Assembly: GCA_014804445.1 (NCBI GenBank) | Contig: JAAUZU010000003.1 | Location: 1 to 60,656 of the forward strand | Direction of reading: 5' to 3' | From: Lachnospiraceae bacterium | GTDB lineage: Bacteria > Bacillota > Clostridia > Lachnospirales > Lachnospiraceae | Length of the DNA: 60,656 bases | Shown here: in pieces, positions 26,276-34,958 of the stretch | How the letters are laid out: each line of letters starts with the position of its first letter | Position numbering within the stretch: position 1 is the stretch's first letter | Notes under the pieces: model-generated | The model's input: only the letters and a program-made list of their open reading frames with translations | The model's database searches: none | What the model was told of the DNA's origin: nothing | Made by a program: the position numbers and the translations under genes

Positions 26276-28690
26276 ATGATTGAGAAAATTGACAGACAGT
26301 TTGTTTTGCACACAGAGAATACCACATATTGTTTTCAGGTGCTTCCCACAGGCCATCTGGAGCATCTTTACTATGGCAGGCGGATTACGCTGCCGGCGGG
26401 AGAGGGACTTTCCGCACTTTGTGAAAAGCATGCTTTTGCGCCGGGCAATACCAATCTCTATGATAAGGAAAATGCTCATTTTTCACTGGAGGACATCAGA
26501 CTGGAGATGTCCTCCTATGGAAAAGGCGATATCAGGGAGCCTTTTGTGGAGGTAGTCCATGCGGACGGCAGCAGCACCTCGGATTTTCTGTTTGAAAAGG
26601 CAGAAATCAAACAAGGAAAAGACAGCTTTGAAACCCTGCCCGGTTCCTATGGCAGCGAAGAAGAGGCAGAGCAGCTCTGCATCACCCTGCGGGATGAGGG
26701 ATATGGGCTTGTATTGGAGCTCTATTACTATGTGTACGAGGACTGCGACGTTATCTGCAGAAGCGCCAAACTTATCAATAAAAGTGAGGAAGAGGTCAAG
26801 CTTCTGCGCCTTCTGAGCGCACAGCTTGACTTTGATACCGCGGGTTATGTGTTCACCACCTTTAACGGCGGCTGGGCAAGGGAAATGAGAAGAAATGATG
26901 TAAAGGTCTATGCGGGAAAGCATATCAATTCTTCGTATACAGGAACCTCGTCAAGTCGGGCGAATCCCTTCGTGATGCTTTCTAAGGAGAACACGACGGA
27001 AGATTTTGGAGAATGTTTCGGCGTCAATCTGATATACAGCGGCAACCACTATGAATGTTGTGAGGCGGGCAGCTTTGGCAAGACGAGATTGTCCATGGGA
27101 ATCAATCCACAGTCTTTCTGCTTTATTTTACAACCCGAAGAGAGTTTTGAAGCGCCGGAGGCAGTGATGACCTATTCTGCCGCGGGTTACAACAGCATGA
27201 GCGGGCAGATGCACAAATTTGTGCGGAAACATATTGTGCGGGGACAGTGGAAGGAGAAAGAAAGACCTGTTTTGCTGAATAGCTGGGAGGCAGCATATTT
27301 TGACATCGATGAGCGCAAGCTGCTCAGGCTGGCGAAGGCCGGAAAAGAAGCGGGCATTGAATTGTTCGTCATGGACGATGGATGGTTTGGCGAGCGCAAT
27401 GACGATACCTCCTCGCTGGGCGACTGGGTAGTCAACAAAAAGAAGCTGCCTTCGGGGATTTTAGGTCTTAGCAGAAAAGTAAAAGAACTGGGACTTTTGT
27501 TTGGTATCTGGGTGGAGCCGGAAATGGTCAGTGTAAACAGCAGGCTCTACGAAGCGCATCCGGACTGGGCGTTGCAGATTCCGGGGAAGAATCATTCGGA
27601 GGGAAGAAATCAGCGCATCCTTGACCTTACCAGAAAAGAGGTACAGGATTATGTGATAGAAGCCATGAGCAGCGTATTTTCGTCGGGGGATATCTCTTAC
27701 GTCAAATGGGACATGAACCGAACCTTTACGGACTATTTTTCCGCAGCCCTGCCCGCAGAACGGCAGGGTGAGGTAGCGCACCGCTATGTGCTTGGCCTGT
27801 ATCGCTGCATGAAAGAACTGACAGAGCGTTTTCCCCAGATTCTGTTTGAGGGCTGCGCGGCGGGCGGAAATCGCTTTGATTTGGGGATTCTCTGCTATTT
27901 TCCGCAGATTTGGGCAAGCGACGACACCGATGCGCTCTGCAGGGCGGAAATTCAGAACGGCTACAGCTACGGCTATCCTTTGTCGGTGGTCAGCGCCCAT
28001 GTGTCCGGCTGTCCCAACCATCAGACGCTGCGCATAACGCCGCTGGAAACCAGATTTAACGTGGCATGCTTTGGCAGTTTTGGCTATGAATGTAATTTCT
28101 GCGACATGAAAAAAGAAGAACTGGAGGCAGTGAAGGCACAGATTGCCCTGTATAAAAAGTGGCGGAAGGTGCTGCAGCAGGGTACTTTTTACAGGGGAAG
28201 AAGCTTTACGGGCACGGACACAGCAGGCAGCGTTCTGGCGGGTGACGAGGGAAATTACATGGAATGGACCTGTGTGGCGCCGGACCAAAAAAGCGCGGTG
28301 GGATTTCTCCTGCAAAAGCTGGTGCGTCCCAACACCCAGTTCCAGTATTATGTGCCAAAAGGTCTTATGCCAAAAGTAAAGTACCATTTCTATAACAGGA
28401 AGCTGCAGTACAATGTAAAGGAATTTGGAGATTTGGTTAATACGGTAGCGCCCATCCACATCAAACAGGATTCCATCGCCCACAATCTGATTGCTAAATT
28501 CGTGAAGATGGACGGTGAGCTGGAAGATTTTTCTGCGTGCGGGGATGTCCTGATGTATGGCGGCGTGCGGCTGAAGCAGGCGTTTGGCGGCACAGGATAC
28601 AACGAAGAAGTAAGATATTTTCAGGACTTTGGCTCAAGGCTCTATTTTATGGAGGCAGCGACAGAAGAGCCGGAGGCGGCAGATGAATAA
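26276..28690 (+). CDS. GH36 alpha-galactosidase
   Basis: An 804-residue GH36 retaining alpha-galactosidase, somewhat longer than the usual 730-750. The beta-sandwich N-domain is followed by a TIM barrel with FVMDDGWFG, the nucleophile Asp 479 in VKWDMNR and the acid/base Asp 549 in WASDDTDA. No signal peptide: it acts on imported alpha-galactosides such as melibiose, raffinose or alpha-galactosyl glycerides. It overlaps the next gene by 8 bases. Confidence 0.94.
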   Translation: MIEKIDRQFVLHTENTTYCFQVLPTGHLEHLYYGRRITLPAGEGLSALCEKHAFAPGNTNLYDKENAHFSLEDIRLEMSSYGKGDIREPFVEVVHADGSSTSDFLFEKAEIKQGKDSFETLPGSYGSEEEAEQLCITLRDEGYGLVLELYYYVYEDCDVICRSAKLINKSEEEVKLLRLLSAQLDFDTAGYVFTTFNGGWAREMRRNDVKVYAGKHINSSYTGTSSSRANPFVMLSKENTTEDFGECFGVNLIYSGNHYECCEAGSFGKTRLSMGINPQSFCFILQPEESFEAPEAVMTYSAAGYNSMSGQMHKFVRKHIVRGQWKEKERPVLLNSWEAAYFDIDERKLLRLAKAGKEAGIELFVMDDGWFGERNDDTSSLGDWVVNKKKLPSGILGLSRKVKELGLLFGIWVEPEMVSVNSRLYEAHPDWALQIPGKNHSEGRNQRILDLTRKEVQDYVIEAMSSVFSSGDISYVKWDMNRTFTDYFSAALPAERQGEVAHRYVLGLYRCMKELTERFPQILFEGCAAGGNRFDLGILCYFPQIWASDDTDALCRAEIQNGYSYGYPLSVVSAHVSGCPNHQTLRITPLETRFNVACFGSFGYECNFCDMKKEELEAVKAQIALYKKWRKVLQQGTFYRGRSFTGTDTAGSVLAGDEGNYMEWTCVAPDQKSAVGFLLQKLVRPNTQFQYYVPKGLMPKVKYHFYNRKLQYNVKEFGDLVNTVAPIHIKQDSIAHNLIAKFVKMDGELEDFSACGDVLMYGGVRLKQAFGGTGYNEEVRYFQDFGSRLYFMEAATEEPEAADE

Positions 28691-29654
28691 AATATCGGAA
28701 GCTTTTGCCTGCCTTGATGAAGCGTTGTTTGAGGAACAAATGGAAAAAGTGGAAACACTGCTGGCGGCAGTCCGGCGTGAGGGGCGGCTTCCGGTCAAGG
28801 GCGGCGAACTGTATTATGAGTTGTATCCGCGCAGGGAAGCCCGCGCTGCCATTGTGATATGCCATGGATTCTGCGAATCCTCTGAAAAATATTGGGAGTT
28901 TATCTATTACCTCTACAGCGCAGGATATCAAGTGGCGGTGTTCGACCAGCGGGGACATGGAAAATCCCTGCGGGAGCGCGTGGACGCCGGTGTGGTACAT
29001 GTGGAAGATTTCGAGGACTATGTGGAGGACTTACATCTTTTTCTGGAAGGTGTGGTAAAGAAAATGGCGGATGGCGGGCCGCTGTATCTGTACGCCCATT
29101 CCATGGGCGGCTGCGTTGGCGCGCGGTATCTGGAAAAATATCCGGCAGACTTTCAGAAAGCGGTTTTGAATACGCCAATGCTTGCCATTTATACAGGTCC
29201 CTGTCCGCTGTCTGTGGCGAAGGCAGTCTGCGATATGGCAAAGCTTTTTGGCAGAGGGAAGAAGCGTCTGTTTACACAGGGCGTGTTTCGCCCGGACATG
29301 CCTTTTGCAAAAAGTTGTTCGGATTCGGAGGTGCGCTATTGCTATTACCAGAAGAAGCGCAGGCAGAATTCCTGCTATCAGACCAGCGCCGCAAGCTATA
29401 CATGGGGCAGTACTGCGATACGGGCGGGATATCGTGCCGTAAGCAGCAAAAATGCATCGCAGGTATCCATACCGGTGCTGCTGTGTCAGGCAGGAAGGGA
29501 CAGACAGGTAAAAGCGCCGGCACAGAGAAAATTCATCAAAAGAGTGCAGAACGGGAAACTCTGTGTCTATCTGGACTCCAAACATGAACTGTACAGGGCG
29601 GGAAATGCAGTATTAAAGCCATATATGGAAAATATACTGGGATTTTTCGGTTAA
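28683..29654 (+). CDS. alpha/beta hydrolase, monoacylglycerol-lipase-like
   Basis: A 323-residue soluble hydrolase of the lysophospholipase/monoacylglycerol lipase type (Hydrolase_4). Visible are CHGFCESS (oxyanion), VFDQRGHGKS, the nucleophile Ser in YAHSMGG, the Asp in CQAGRDRQV and the His in DSKHELYR. It probably cleaves acyl esters. Translation is coupled to the alpha-galactosidase by an 8-base overlap. An acyl-ester hydrolase with both galactosidases is the reason to think of galactolipids as the substrate. Confidence 0.9.
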   Translation: MNKISEAFACLDEALFEEQMEKVETLLAAVRREGRLPVKGGELYYELYPRREARAAIVICHGFCESSEKYWEFIYYLYSAGYQVAVFDQRGHGKSLRERVDAGVVHVEDFEDYVEDLHLFLEGVVKKMADGGPLYLYAHSMGGCVGARYLEKYPADFQKAVLNTPMLAIYTGPCPLSVAKAVCDMAKLFGRGKKRLFTQGVFRPDMPFAKSCSDSEVRYCYYQKKRRQNSCYQTSAASYTWGSTAIRAGYRAVSSKNASQVSIPVLLCQAGRDRQVKAPAQRKFIKRVQNGKLCVYLDSKHELYRAGNAVLKPYMENILGFFG

Positions 29655-29680
29655 ATTTTTTTGGTGACATCATACATGGA

Positions 29681-29709
29681 TTGACAATCAGGGATATATG
29701 ATTTATCAT
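29681..29709 (+). promoter_or_regulatory. sigma-A promoter of the lipoprotein gene
   Basis: TTGACA at 29681-29686 and TATCAT at 29704-29709 with a 17-bp spacer; AGGAGGTG follows at 29720. Confidence 0.8.
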
Positions 29710-29731
29710 AAAATATACAGGAGGTGTAAAA

Positions 29732-30175
29732 ATGAAAAAAATCGTAACATTAGTACTTGGCATGTGTATGCTTGCGTTTGTATTGACGGGCTGTAGTACC
29801 TATAAGTCCTACACCTATAATGTGGACACAGGCGACCAGATAGAATTGAGACTGGATACAACGGGCGGTTATGACCTTTCTTCGGATTTGCCATTTGCCA
29901 TTACGAAGGACGGAGAAACATTGAGCCAGGGTTCTTTCATCATCGGTGAAGGCTATGATATCTATGCAGAGGGAATCAAGAGTGACAGCGGTGCAGAAGT
30001 GATAGAAGAGAAGACCTATAACGGGCTGCAATATATTTTTTATTCCTATAATGACAGGGAGTACAATTATGTTGTGAAGATCGTTGGTTCTGACACGGCA
30101 GTCTTAATCGGAAACATAGTATCAGAGAAATCGGCGCGGGAATGTTTTGAACGATTGACTATACGCAAAAAATAA
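29732..30175 (+). CDS. small secreted lipoprotein
   Basis: A 147-residue protein with a lipoprotein signal peptide: MKK, a hydrophobic stretch and the lipobox LTGC with the lipidated Cys at residue 21. The mature part is a beta-rich domain of about 125 residues with no motif I recognise; it is anchored on the outer face of the membrane. It stands alone with its own promoter and ends just before the tRNA-Leu promoter. Confidence 0.88.
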   Translation: MKKIVTLVLGMCMLAFVLTGCSTYKSYTYNVDTGDQIELRLDTTGGYDLSSDLPFAITKDGETLSQGSFIIGEGYDIYAEGIKSDSGAEVIEEKTYNGLQYIFYSYNDREYNYVVKIVGSDTAVLIGNIVSEKSARECFERLTIRKK

Positions 30176-30186
30176 ATAAATAGGGC

Positions 30187-30215
30187 TTGACAGATACATA
30201 AAAAGGCGGTACAAT
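30187..30215 (+). promoter_or_regulatory. promoter of tRNA-Leu(CAG)
   Basis: TTGACA at 30187-30192 and TACAAT at 30210-30215 with a 17-bp spacer; start expected 5 bases before the mature tRNA. Confidence 0.85.
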
Positions 30216-30226
30216 AATCCTTGCTT

Positions 30227-30310
30227 GCGGAAGTGCTGGAATTGGCAGACAGGCATGATTCAGGTTCATGTGTATGTACGTACGTGAGGGTTCAAGTCCC
30301 TTCTTCCGCA
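30227..30310 (+). tRNA. tRNA-Leu (anticodon CAG)
   Basis: An 84-base class II tRNA. Acceptor GCGGAAG pairs with CTTCCGC (discriminator A at 30310); the anticodon stem ATGA/TCAT encloses TTCAGGT with anticodon CAG; a long variable arm follows; the T arm has GGGTTCAAGTCCC. The CCA end is not encoded. Confidence 0.96.
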
Positions 30311-30318
30311 TCAGGATA

Positions 30319-30353
30319 AAGAAACCTTGATAGACATTGAGGTTTCTTTTTTT
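30319..30353 (+). terminator. terminator of tRNA-Leu(CAG)
   Basis: AGAAACCT pairs with AGGTTTCT, followed by a run of T. Confidence 0.85.
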
Positions 30354-30482
30354 GTCTGTATTTTTTTGACTTTTTTGCGCAACCTGAAAGTGCGGAAATT
30401 TGCTAAAAGGCACATGGTGATTGGTGGACTGCAAATAATATATGTAAGATAATGTTCTCAGCAAAGGAAAGGAGACCTTTTG

Positions 30483-31175
30483 ATGCATTTTGGAAAAAAT
30501 TTGCAGATTTTGAGGAAGATGACAGATATGACGCAGGAGGAGTTGGCAGGGAGAATGCATGTCAGCCGACAGACCATTTCGAAGTGGGAGCTTGGGGCAA
30601 TATTGCCGGAGGTTGAAAAACTGGTTGAACTCTGTGAGTTGTTTAACTGCTCTGTTGACGGGCTGCTGCGGGGAAATATGGATTTCAGCAGCGAAGCATA
30701 CTCTGAAATCAGGCAGGTTACGGTTGCTCCCTTTCGCTACATCAGCTATGCCGTAATAAGCCGTGAACCGGAAGAAGATGCGCTGGCACATGTAAAAGGC
30801 TGGGCAAAGCATTTAGAAATAGAAAATCCGTATATCATCGGGTGGGATTTTCCGCAGGTGTCCCAGGAGCAGAGAAATGTATTCCGTATGCGGGGTTACG
30901 GGGCGGCGCTGATACTTGCAGATGGACAGGATATCGGCGACATAGAAGCGGAAGTGGTAAGCCAGAACAGGCAGGAGTATATTACCATCACCATAAAAGA
31001 CATGTCGGGTAGGGAATTTGAAGTTATTCCAAACGCATATCAGGCGCTATCCATGTACATGGCGATAAACGGAATGGAAGAAAAGCATGATTCGGCAATT
31101 CTTTCCTGTTATGAGCATGAGTATTTGAATTGTGATGGCGTTAAATGCATGGATATTTATATTGCAGTCAACTAG
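30483..31175 (+). CDS. XRE regulator with C-terminal effector-binding-like domain
   Basis: A 230-residue protein. Residues 5-60 are an XRE HTH (MTDMTQEELAGRM, then VSRQTISKWELG). Residues ~80-230 look like a GyrI/AraC-type small-molecule binding domain (RYISYAVISREPEEDA... with WDFPQVSQEQ and alternating strand/helix pattern), though this is from general appearance. ATG 30483 fits GGAG better than the TTG three bases before. It lies between the two tRNA-Leu genes and may control the two genes after it. Confidence 0.8.
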   Translation: MHFGKNLQILRKMTDMTQEELAGRMHVSRQTISKWELGAILPEVEKLVELCELFNCSVDGLLRGNMDFSSEAYSEIRQVTVAPFRYISYAVISREPEEDALAHVKGWAKHLEIENPYIIGWDFPQVSQEQRNVFRMRGYGAALILADGQDIGDIEAEVVSQNRQEYITITIKDMSGREFEVIPNAYQALSMYMAINGMEEKHDSAILSCYEHEYLNCDGVKCMDIYIAVN

Positions 31176-31199
31176 AATAAAAGTATTTGAGGAAAAAGT

Positions 31200-32156
31200 A
31201 TGAAAATGAATCAATTTAAAGAATGGTTTCCGAAAAGCCACAGACCGGAGATTACAGAGTTGGAGGAATTCTGGGGCGGAAGTGGCGCTGCTGCTTTATT
31301 CAGGGATTTTGCCGCGCATATATTGAATCAGTATGATTTAAGGTTTGGTATTCCGGTGTGGTCTGAAAAAAATGGATGGACATACCGGATTGGGAAATCA
31401 GGCGTGTATATAATCAATGGGATTGTGATAGGCGGCGAAGGGTTTACTGTCGATGGAATTGAAGTAAAGGATGCAGCGGGTTATGCCGTGCTGTTAGAGC
31501 ATATACAAAATGTATATGAGGAAAAAAACTGCGAATTGCAGGACAAGATTAAGGAAAAGAATCTGCGTCAGGCAGACAGGGAGAAGAAGCGCAGGAAAAG
31601 AGAACGTGTGGAGCGAGAAGCGCTGGAAGACAGGATTATTCCGGAAAAATACAATGTATTTCACTGGCCGTCAAAACTGGATATTCAGAAATTAAGACAA
31701 CTCTATCTGCTGGATGCCAAAGGGATTCAGAATACGGAGCTTGCCGATGAAATAGGATTGTCACTGTATCTCCGCTGCAAATACGGAAAAGAAGATATGG
31801 AGCGCATGGAGCGTTATGCTATCCGCTGTCATCATTGCGGTGCAGAACTGGAAGGCGGCGGTGATTTCCGGCAATGCGCCTGCGGATACCAGTATTCTTA
31901 TAAAGAATACCGCAGAAGCTACCGGAGAAATAACATGCCGACAGGGGCAGCTGCAAAGGTATTTGAGGCGTTTATCACAAACTGGGAACTTGCAAAAAGC
32001 TACAACGAGAAAATCTTACTGATTGACAGCCTGCTGCATGAATTTCATTTGTCTCTGGTTTCGGGAGCCGTACATCGCCCTGTGGCAATGAATTTTATAG
32101 AGGGAACACAGGAAAAAGTGACGAGCGTTATCAACAGTCTGGCACAGGACAGGTAA
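31200..32156 (+). CDS. unknown protein with coiled coil and zinc ribbon
   Basis: A 318-residue soluble protein I cannot name. Residues 1-95 are a globular alpha/beta domain. Residues ~100-145 are a strongly charged Lys/Arg/Glu helix, probably coiled coil. Residues ~205-235 hold a CxxC (RCHHCGAE) and a second CxCG (CACGYQY), a zinc ribbon. The C-terminal ~80 residues are helical, with FHLSLVSGAVHRPVAMNFIEG. Nucleic-acid or protein binding is likely; nothing supports catalysis. It starts 24 bases after the XRE gene. Confidence 0.75.
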   Translation: MKMNQFKEWFPKSHRPEITELEEFWGGSGAAALFRDFAAHILNQYDLRFGIPVWSEKNGWTYRIGKSGVYIINGIVIGGEGFTVDGIEVKDAAGYAVLLEHIQNVYEEKNCELQDKIKEKNLRQADREKKRRKRERVEREALEDRIIPEKYNVFHWPSKLDIQKLRQLYLLDAKGIQNTELADEIGLSLYLRCKYGKEDMERMERYAIRCHHCGAELEGGGDFRQCACGYQYSYKEYRRSYRRNNMPTGAAAKVFEAFITNWELAKSYNEKILLIDSLLHEFHLSLVSGAVHRPVAMNFIEGTQEKVTSVINSLAQDR

Positions 32157-32186
32157 AAGATGATAGGAAAAACAGGGAGGATTTAT

Positions 32187-32645
32187 ATGGAACTGGCATT
32201 AGCAAAGAAAGAACAGATAGAAATAATGACCGAGATATCAAAAGCCGCTTTTGATACAGATATCGAGGTGGGAGCCGGAAAGGCAGGCGGACCGCCGGAT
32301 TATGATTCGGTCGAATGGCACCGCAAAATGCAGGAAAGTGGAAACTTATATGTATTGTTGCACAATGACAGCGTCATAGGAGGGGCAATTCTTTTTTCTG
32401 ATATGCAGAACGAGAAAGTATTGTATGTGGGAAGAATCCTTGTATCCCCGCAATATCACAGGCAGGGATATGGCATTGAGATGATGAGACAAATAGAGGA
32501 AAAGTTCCAGGAGGCGCAATATATCAGACTGGATACGCCGATTTGGAATGTCCGGACAAACGCCTTTTATCAAAAGTGCGGTTATCGGGAAACACATAGA
32601 GACAATAAGTTTGTTTATTATGAGAAGAAACTGTTTCCGAATTAA
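32187..32645 (+). CDS. GNAT family N-acetyltransferase
   Basis: A 152-residue acetyltransferase with the CoA loop HRQGYGIEMMRQ and motif-B stretch NAFYQKCGY. GGGAGG at 32174-32179 selects ATG 32187; an ATG at 32160 has no ribosome site. Substrate unknown. Last gene before the second tRNA-Leu. Confidence 0.88.
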   Translation: MELALAKKEQIEIMTEISKAAFDTDIEVGAGKAGGPPDYDSVEWHRKMQESGNLYVLLHNDSVIGGAILFSDMQNEKVLYVGRILVSPQYHRQGYGIEMMRQIEEKFQEAQYIRLDTPIWNVRTNAFYQKCGYRETHRDNKFVYYEKKLFPN

Positions 32646-32676
32646 GAGAAAAACTTACATTTTTTAGAAATAGAGG

Positions 32677-32705
32677 TTGACTTTTTCACATATAAATGAT
32701 ATTAT
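32677..32705 (+). promoter_or_regulatory. promoter of tRNA-Leu(TAA)
   Basis: TTGACT at 32677-32682 and TATTAT at 32700-32705 with a 17-bp spacer. Confidence 0.75.
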
Positions 32706-32739
32706 CAATCTTGCGCGGTGGAAAACACCGGACATAAAA

Positions 32740-32823
32740 GCGGAAGTGCTGGAATTGGCAGACAGGCAAGACTAAGGATCTTGTGTTGGTTACAACGTGT
32801 GGGTTCAAGTCCCATCTTCCGCA
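32740..32823 (+). tRNA. tRNA-Leu (anticodon TAA)
   Basis: An 84-base class II tRNA. Acceptor GCGGAAG/CTTCCGC with discriminator A; anticodon stem AAGA/TCTT encloses CTAAGGA with anticodon TAA; variable arm and T arm GGGTTCAAGTCCC. CCA is not encoded. Its first 29 bases are identical to tRNA-Leu(CAG) at 30227. Confidence 0.96.
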
Positions 32824-32836
32824 GTAAGCCGAAAGT

Positions 32837-32864
32837 AAAAAGCCTTGATTTTCAAGGCTTTTTT
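32837..32864 (+). terminator. terminator of tRNA-Leu(TAA)
   Basis: AAAAGCCTTGA pairs with TCAAGGCTTTT, followed by T residues. It could also end the convergent diguanylate cyclase transcript. Confidence 0.85.
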
Positions 32865-32908
32865 GCTTTCTAATGTTAATTTTTTGGGTTAAACTTTGCT
32901 ACACGATG

Positions 32909-34621
32909 TCATGTAATATTGTTATTCTGCTTCATCTGTTTCTTTGTCTCATACATGTGGTTATCCGCAATCTGGTATATTTTCTCAACATTATATTCTT
33001 TCGGATTGCAAGAGGCATAGCCATATGCAATGGACATATTCAAATCCGTGACTTCTTTATTTTTCTGTTCGATATTTGTCCGGAATAATTCCTGCAGCCG
33101 GTTGATTTCTTTCTGGTCAGATGTCTCAATGATGGCAATGAATTCATCTCCGCCCATCCTTGCCACAAGACCGTATGGTTCAAAGGTTTTTGAAATGACT
33201 TCCGCTGCGCTCTTAATCAGAATATCGCCCATTGCATGCCCATAAGTATCGTTGACTGTTTTCAGGTTATTTAAGTCAAAGCAGATAACAGTGTAATCGA
33301 GGTTTTCGGAATCTTTCATTTTATTCATGTATTCCATACAGTAACGGCGGTTGTGGATTTGTGTCAGCTCATCTGTATAGGCGCTTTTAATCAGAAAATT
33401 CCGCTCTGCTTCCTGCATTATTTTCTGCGTCATTTCAAAGTAGAAAGAACTGATTAGGAGGAAGATGAAAATAACAAGTCCGAGAGAGGTTACGCCCCGT
33501 ATTGTGAGAATGGTTCTGCCCAGGTAGCGGTTGAAGCTGTAGCTGATTAAGTCATAGGAAATGCAGGCAGCGACTAACAGCATCCCCACCAGAAAAAGCC
33601 GGTCACTTGTACGGCTGGATTTTAAATTCATAATTTCGATAAAGATAAAGTAGGAAAGAGAGCATACAAGCAGCATCTGCATATACTTTAAAGTAGTAGG
33701 AAAGTGTACGGTGTCGGTTGCATGAAGTCCAATCATGATGATTGTAGCAGCAACATGGATTGTGGAAAGAATCCGGTAACATACTTTAAAACATTTTTTG
33801 CCCAATCGCGCCACATCATACCACAGATAGACAAGCAGTGGAAGCGGGGCAAGATAAAGCGACAGATATTCCAATAGCGATATGGAATACAGCGGCATGG
33901 AGAAAATGGAAATGACATTGTAGTAGCATAATGTCCACAATCCCGTACAAATAGAGAAAATGGAAATACAAAGTACCCGGATATATTTTCTGGAAGAAGT
34001 CAAGGCAAATATGGTGATAAGGCAGGTCATGAGACCAAAAATGAATAAAAAGCAGCCTAAGAACATGGGCAGCCTGTTTTCTGTCAACAGAATACGATAA
34101 GCATTCTGCCATTCATAAATGCGGATAGGGTCAAATGAGGTAAATGCTTTATTTTCAGACGGTGTGAGCTGAATGGTTATCTCCGCGCCTTGATATTCCT
34201 CCGGGAAGTTGACAAAGAGGTAGCCGCTGCCCACTGTCTTGTTCTCCATCATCCTGTCGTAGCCATATTGGTAGATAGGTTTATCGTCAATCAAAACCGT
34301 CAGGGCGGCCTGTCTGATATGTAAGCGCAGTGTGCCCTCCGAAATATTCCAGTCGTCAGGAAGCGTGCGATTCAGCGTAATTTTTGTTCCTTTACTTACG
34401 GCGTCAAACTTAAAAGTATCTAAAGAAACATCGTGGTAAACATCATTTCCGATGGTAATATCCCAAGCGTCATTTAACGAAACGTGATTTATGATGGCAG
34501 AATAGTCCTGAGAAAAAAGGTTATCCACTTTTGGCAGCCAGAACATAATGCTGGCCAGTGCGTATATAACCCATATTATTTGCAATATTAGTTTTTTGGT
34601 AATCTTTTTTGGCATTTTCAT
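32909..34621 (-). CDS. diguanylate cyclase with 7TM-type sensor region
   Basis: A 570-residue protein. A membrane segment near residues 10-30, an extracytoplasmic beta-rich domain (to ~190) and then about seven hydrophobic segments (~195-390) resemble 7TMR-DISM sensors. The C-terminal ~165 residues are a GGDEF domain with CFDLNNLKTVND and ARMGGDEF, which makes cyclic di-GMP. The RxxD inhibitory site is missing. The ATG at 34621 follows AAAAGGAA with 7-base spacing; the frame is open to 34747 but without a ribosome site. Divergent from the FtsX-type transporter. Confidence 0.9.
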   Translation of the reverse strand: MKMPKKITKKLILQIIWVIYALASIMFWLPKVDNLFSQDYSAIINHVSLNDAWDITIGNDVYHDVSLDTFKFDAVSKGTKITLNRTLPDDWNISEGTLRLHIRQAALTVLIDDKPIYQYGYDRMMENKTVGSGYLFVNFPEEYQGAEITIQLTPSENKAFTSFDPIRIYEWQNAYRILLTENRLPMFLGCFLFIFGLMTCLITIFALTSSRKYIRVLCISIFSICTGLWTLCYYNVISIFSMPLYSISLLEYLSLYLAPLPLLVYLWYDVARLGKKCFKVCYRILSTIHVAATIIMIGLHATDTVHFPTTLKYMQMLLVCSLSYFIFIEIMNLKSSRTSDRLFLVGMLLVAACISYDLISYSFNRYLGRTILTIRGVTSLGLVIFIFLLISSFYFEMTQKIMQEAERNFLIKSAYTDELTQIHNRRYCMEYMNKMKDSENLDYTVICFDLNNLKTVNDTYGHAMGDILIKSAAEVISKTFEPYGLVARMGGDEFIAIIETSDQKEINRLQELFRTNIEQKNKEVTDLNMSIAYGYASCNPKEYNVEKIYQIADNHMYETKKQMKQNNNIT

Positions 34622-34683
34622 ATCATGGTTCCTTTTGTATCTGCGGCTAAGCGCATCTACGTAGATTGCATTTTCTGTAAAAC

Positions 34684-34692
34684 ATTGTAGCA
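34684..34692 (-). promoter_or_regulatory. extended -10 promoter of the diguanylate cyclase gene
   Basis: TGCTACAAT on the minus strand, about 65 bases before the start codon. The 337-base gap 34622-34958 also holds the divergent promoter at 34907; I see no other gene or structure in it. Confidence 0.5.
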
Positions 34693-34906
34693 TATGTTTA
34701 CTGTTTTTCATAGAAAAACCTTCATGCGCTGCATCAACAGCGTACAATGATTGAAAGTCTCGTGCTGATTTGAGCGCAAGTGATTTAATAACTGTTATAT
34801 CTTATCTTCAAAAAGTTTGCAACCCCTTGAAAATCTGAAACATTTATGCAGCATAATATTATAGATTATGTCTCGACAAAAGTTAAAGACTTGTTAAGAA
34901 TTTTTA

Positions 34907-34915
34907 TGCTATGAT
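34907..34915 (+). promoter_or_regulatory. extended -10 promoter of the FtsX-type transporter operon
   Basis: TGCTATGAT, a good extended -10, 44 bases before the permease start. The TTGTTA at 34891 is too close (13 bp) to be its -35. Confidence 0.5.
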
Positions 34916-34958
34916 CAGAACATGTTGAAAATAAAACGAGGGAAAAGAGGTATATACT

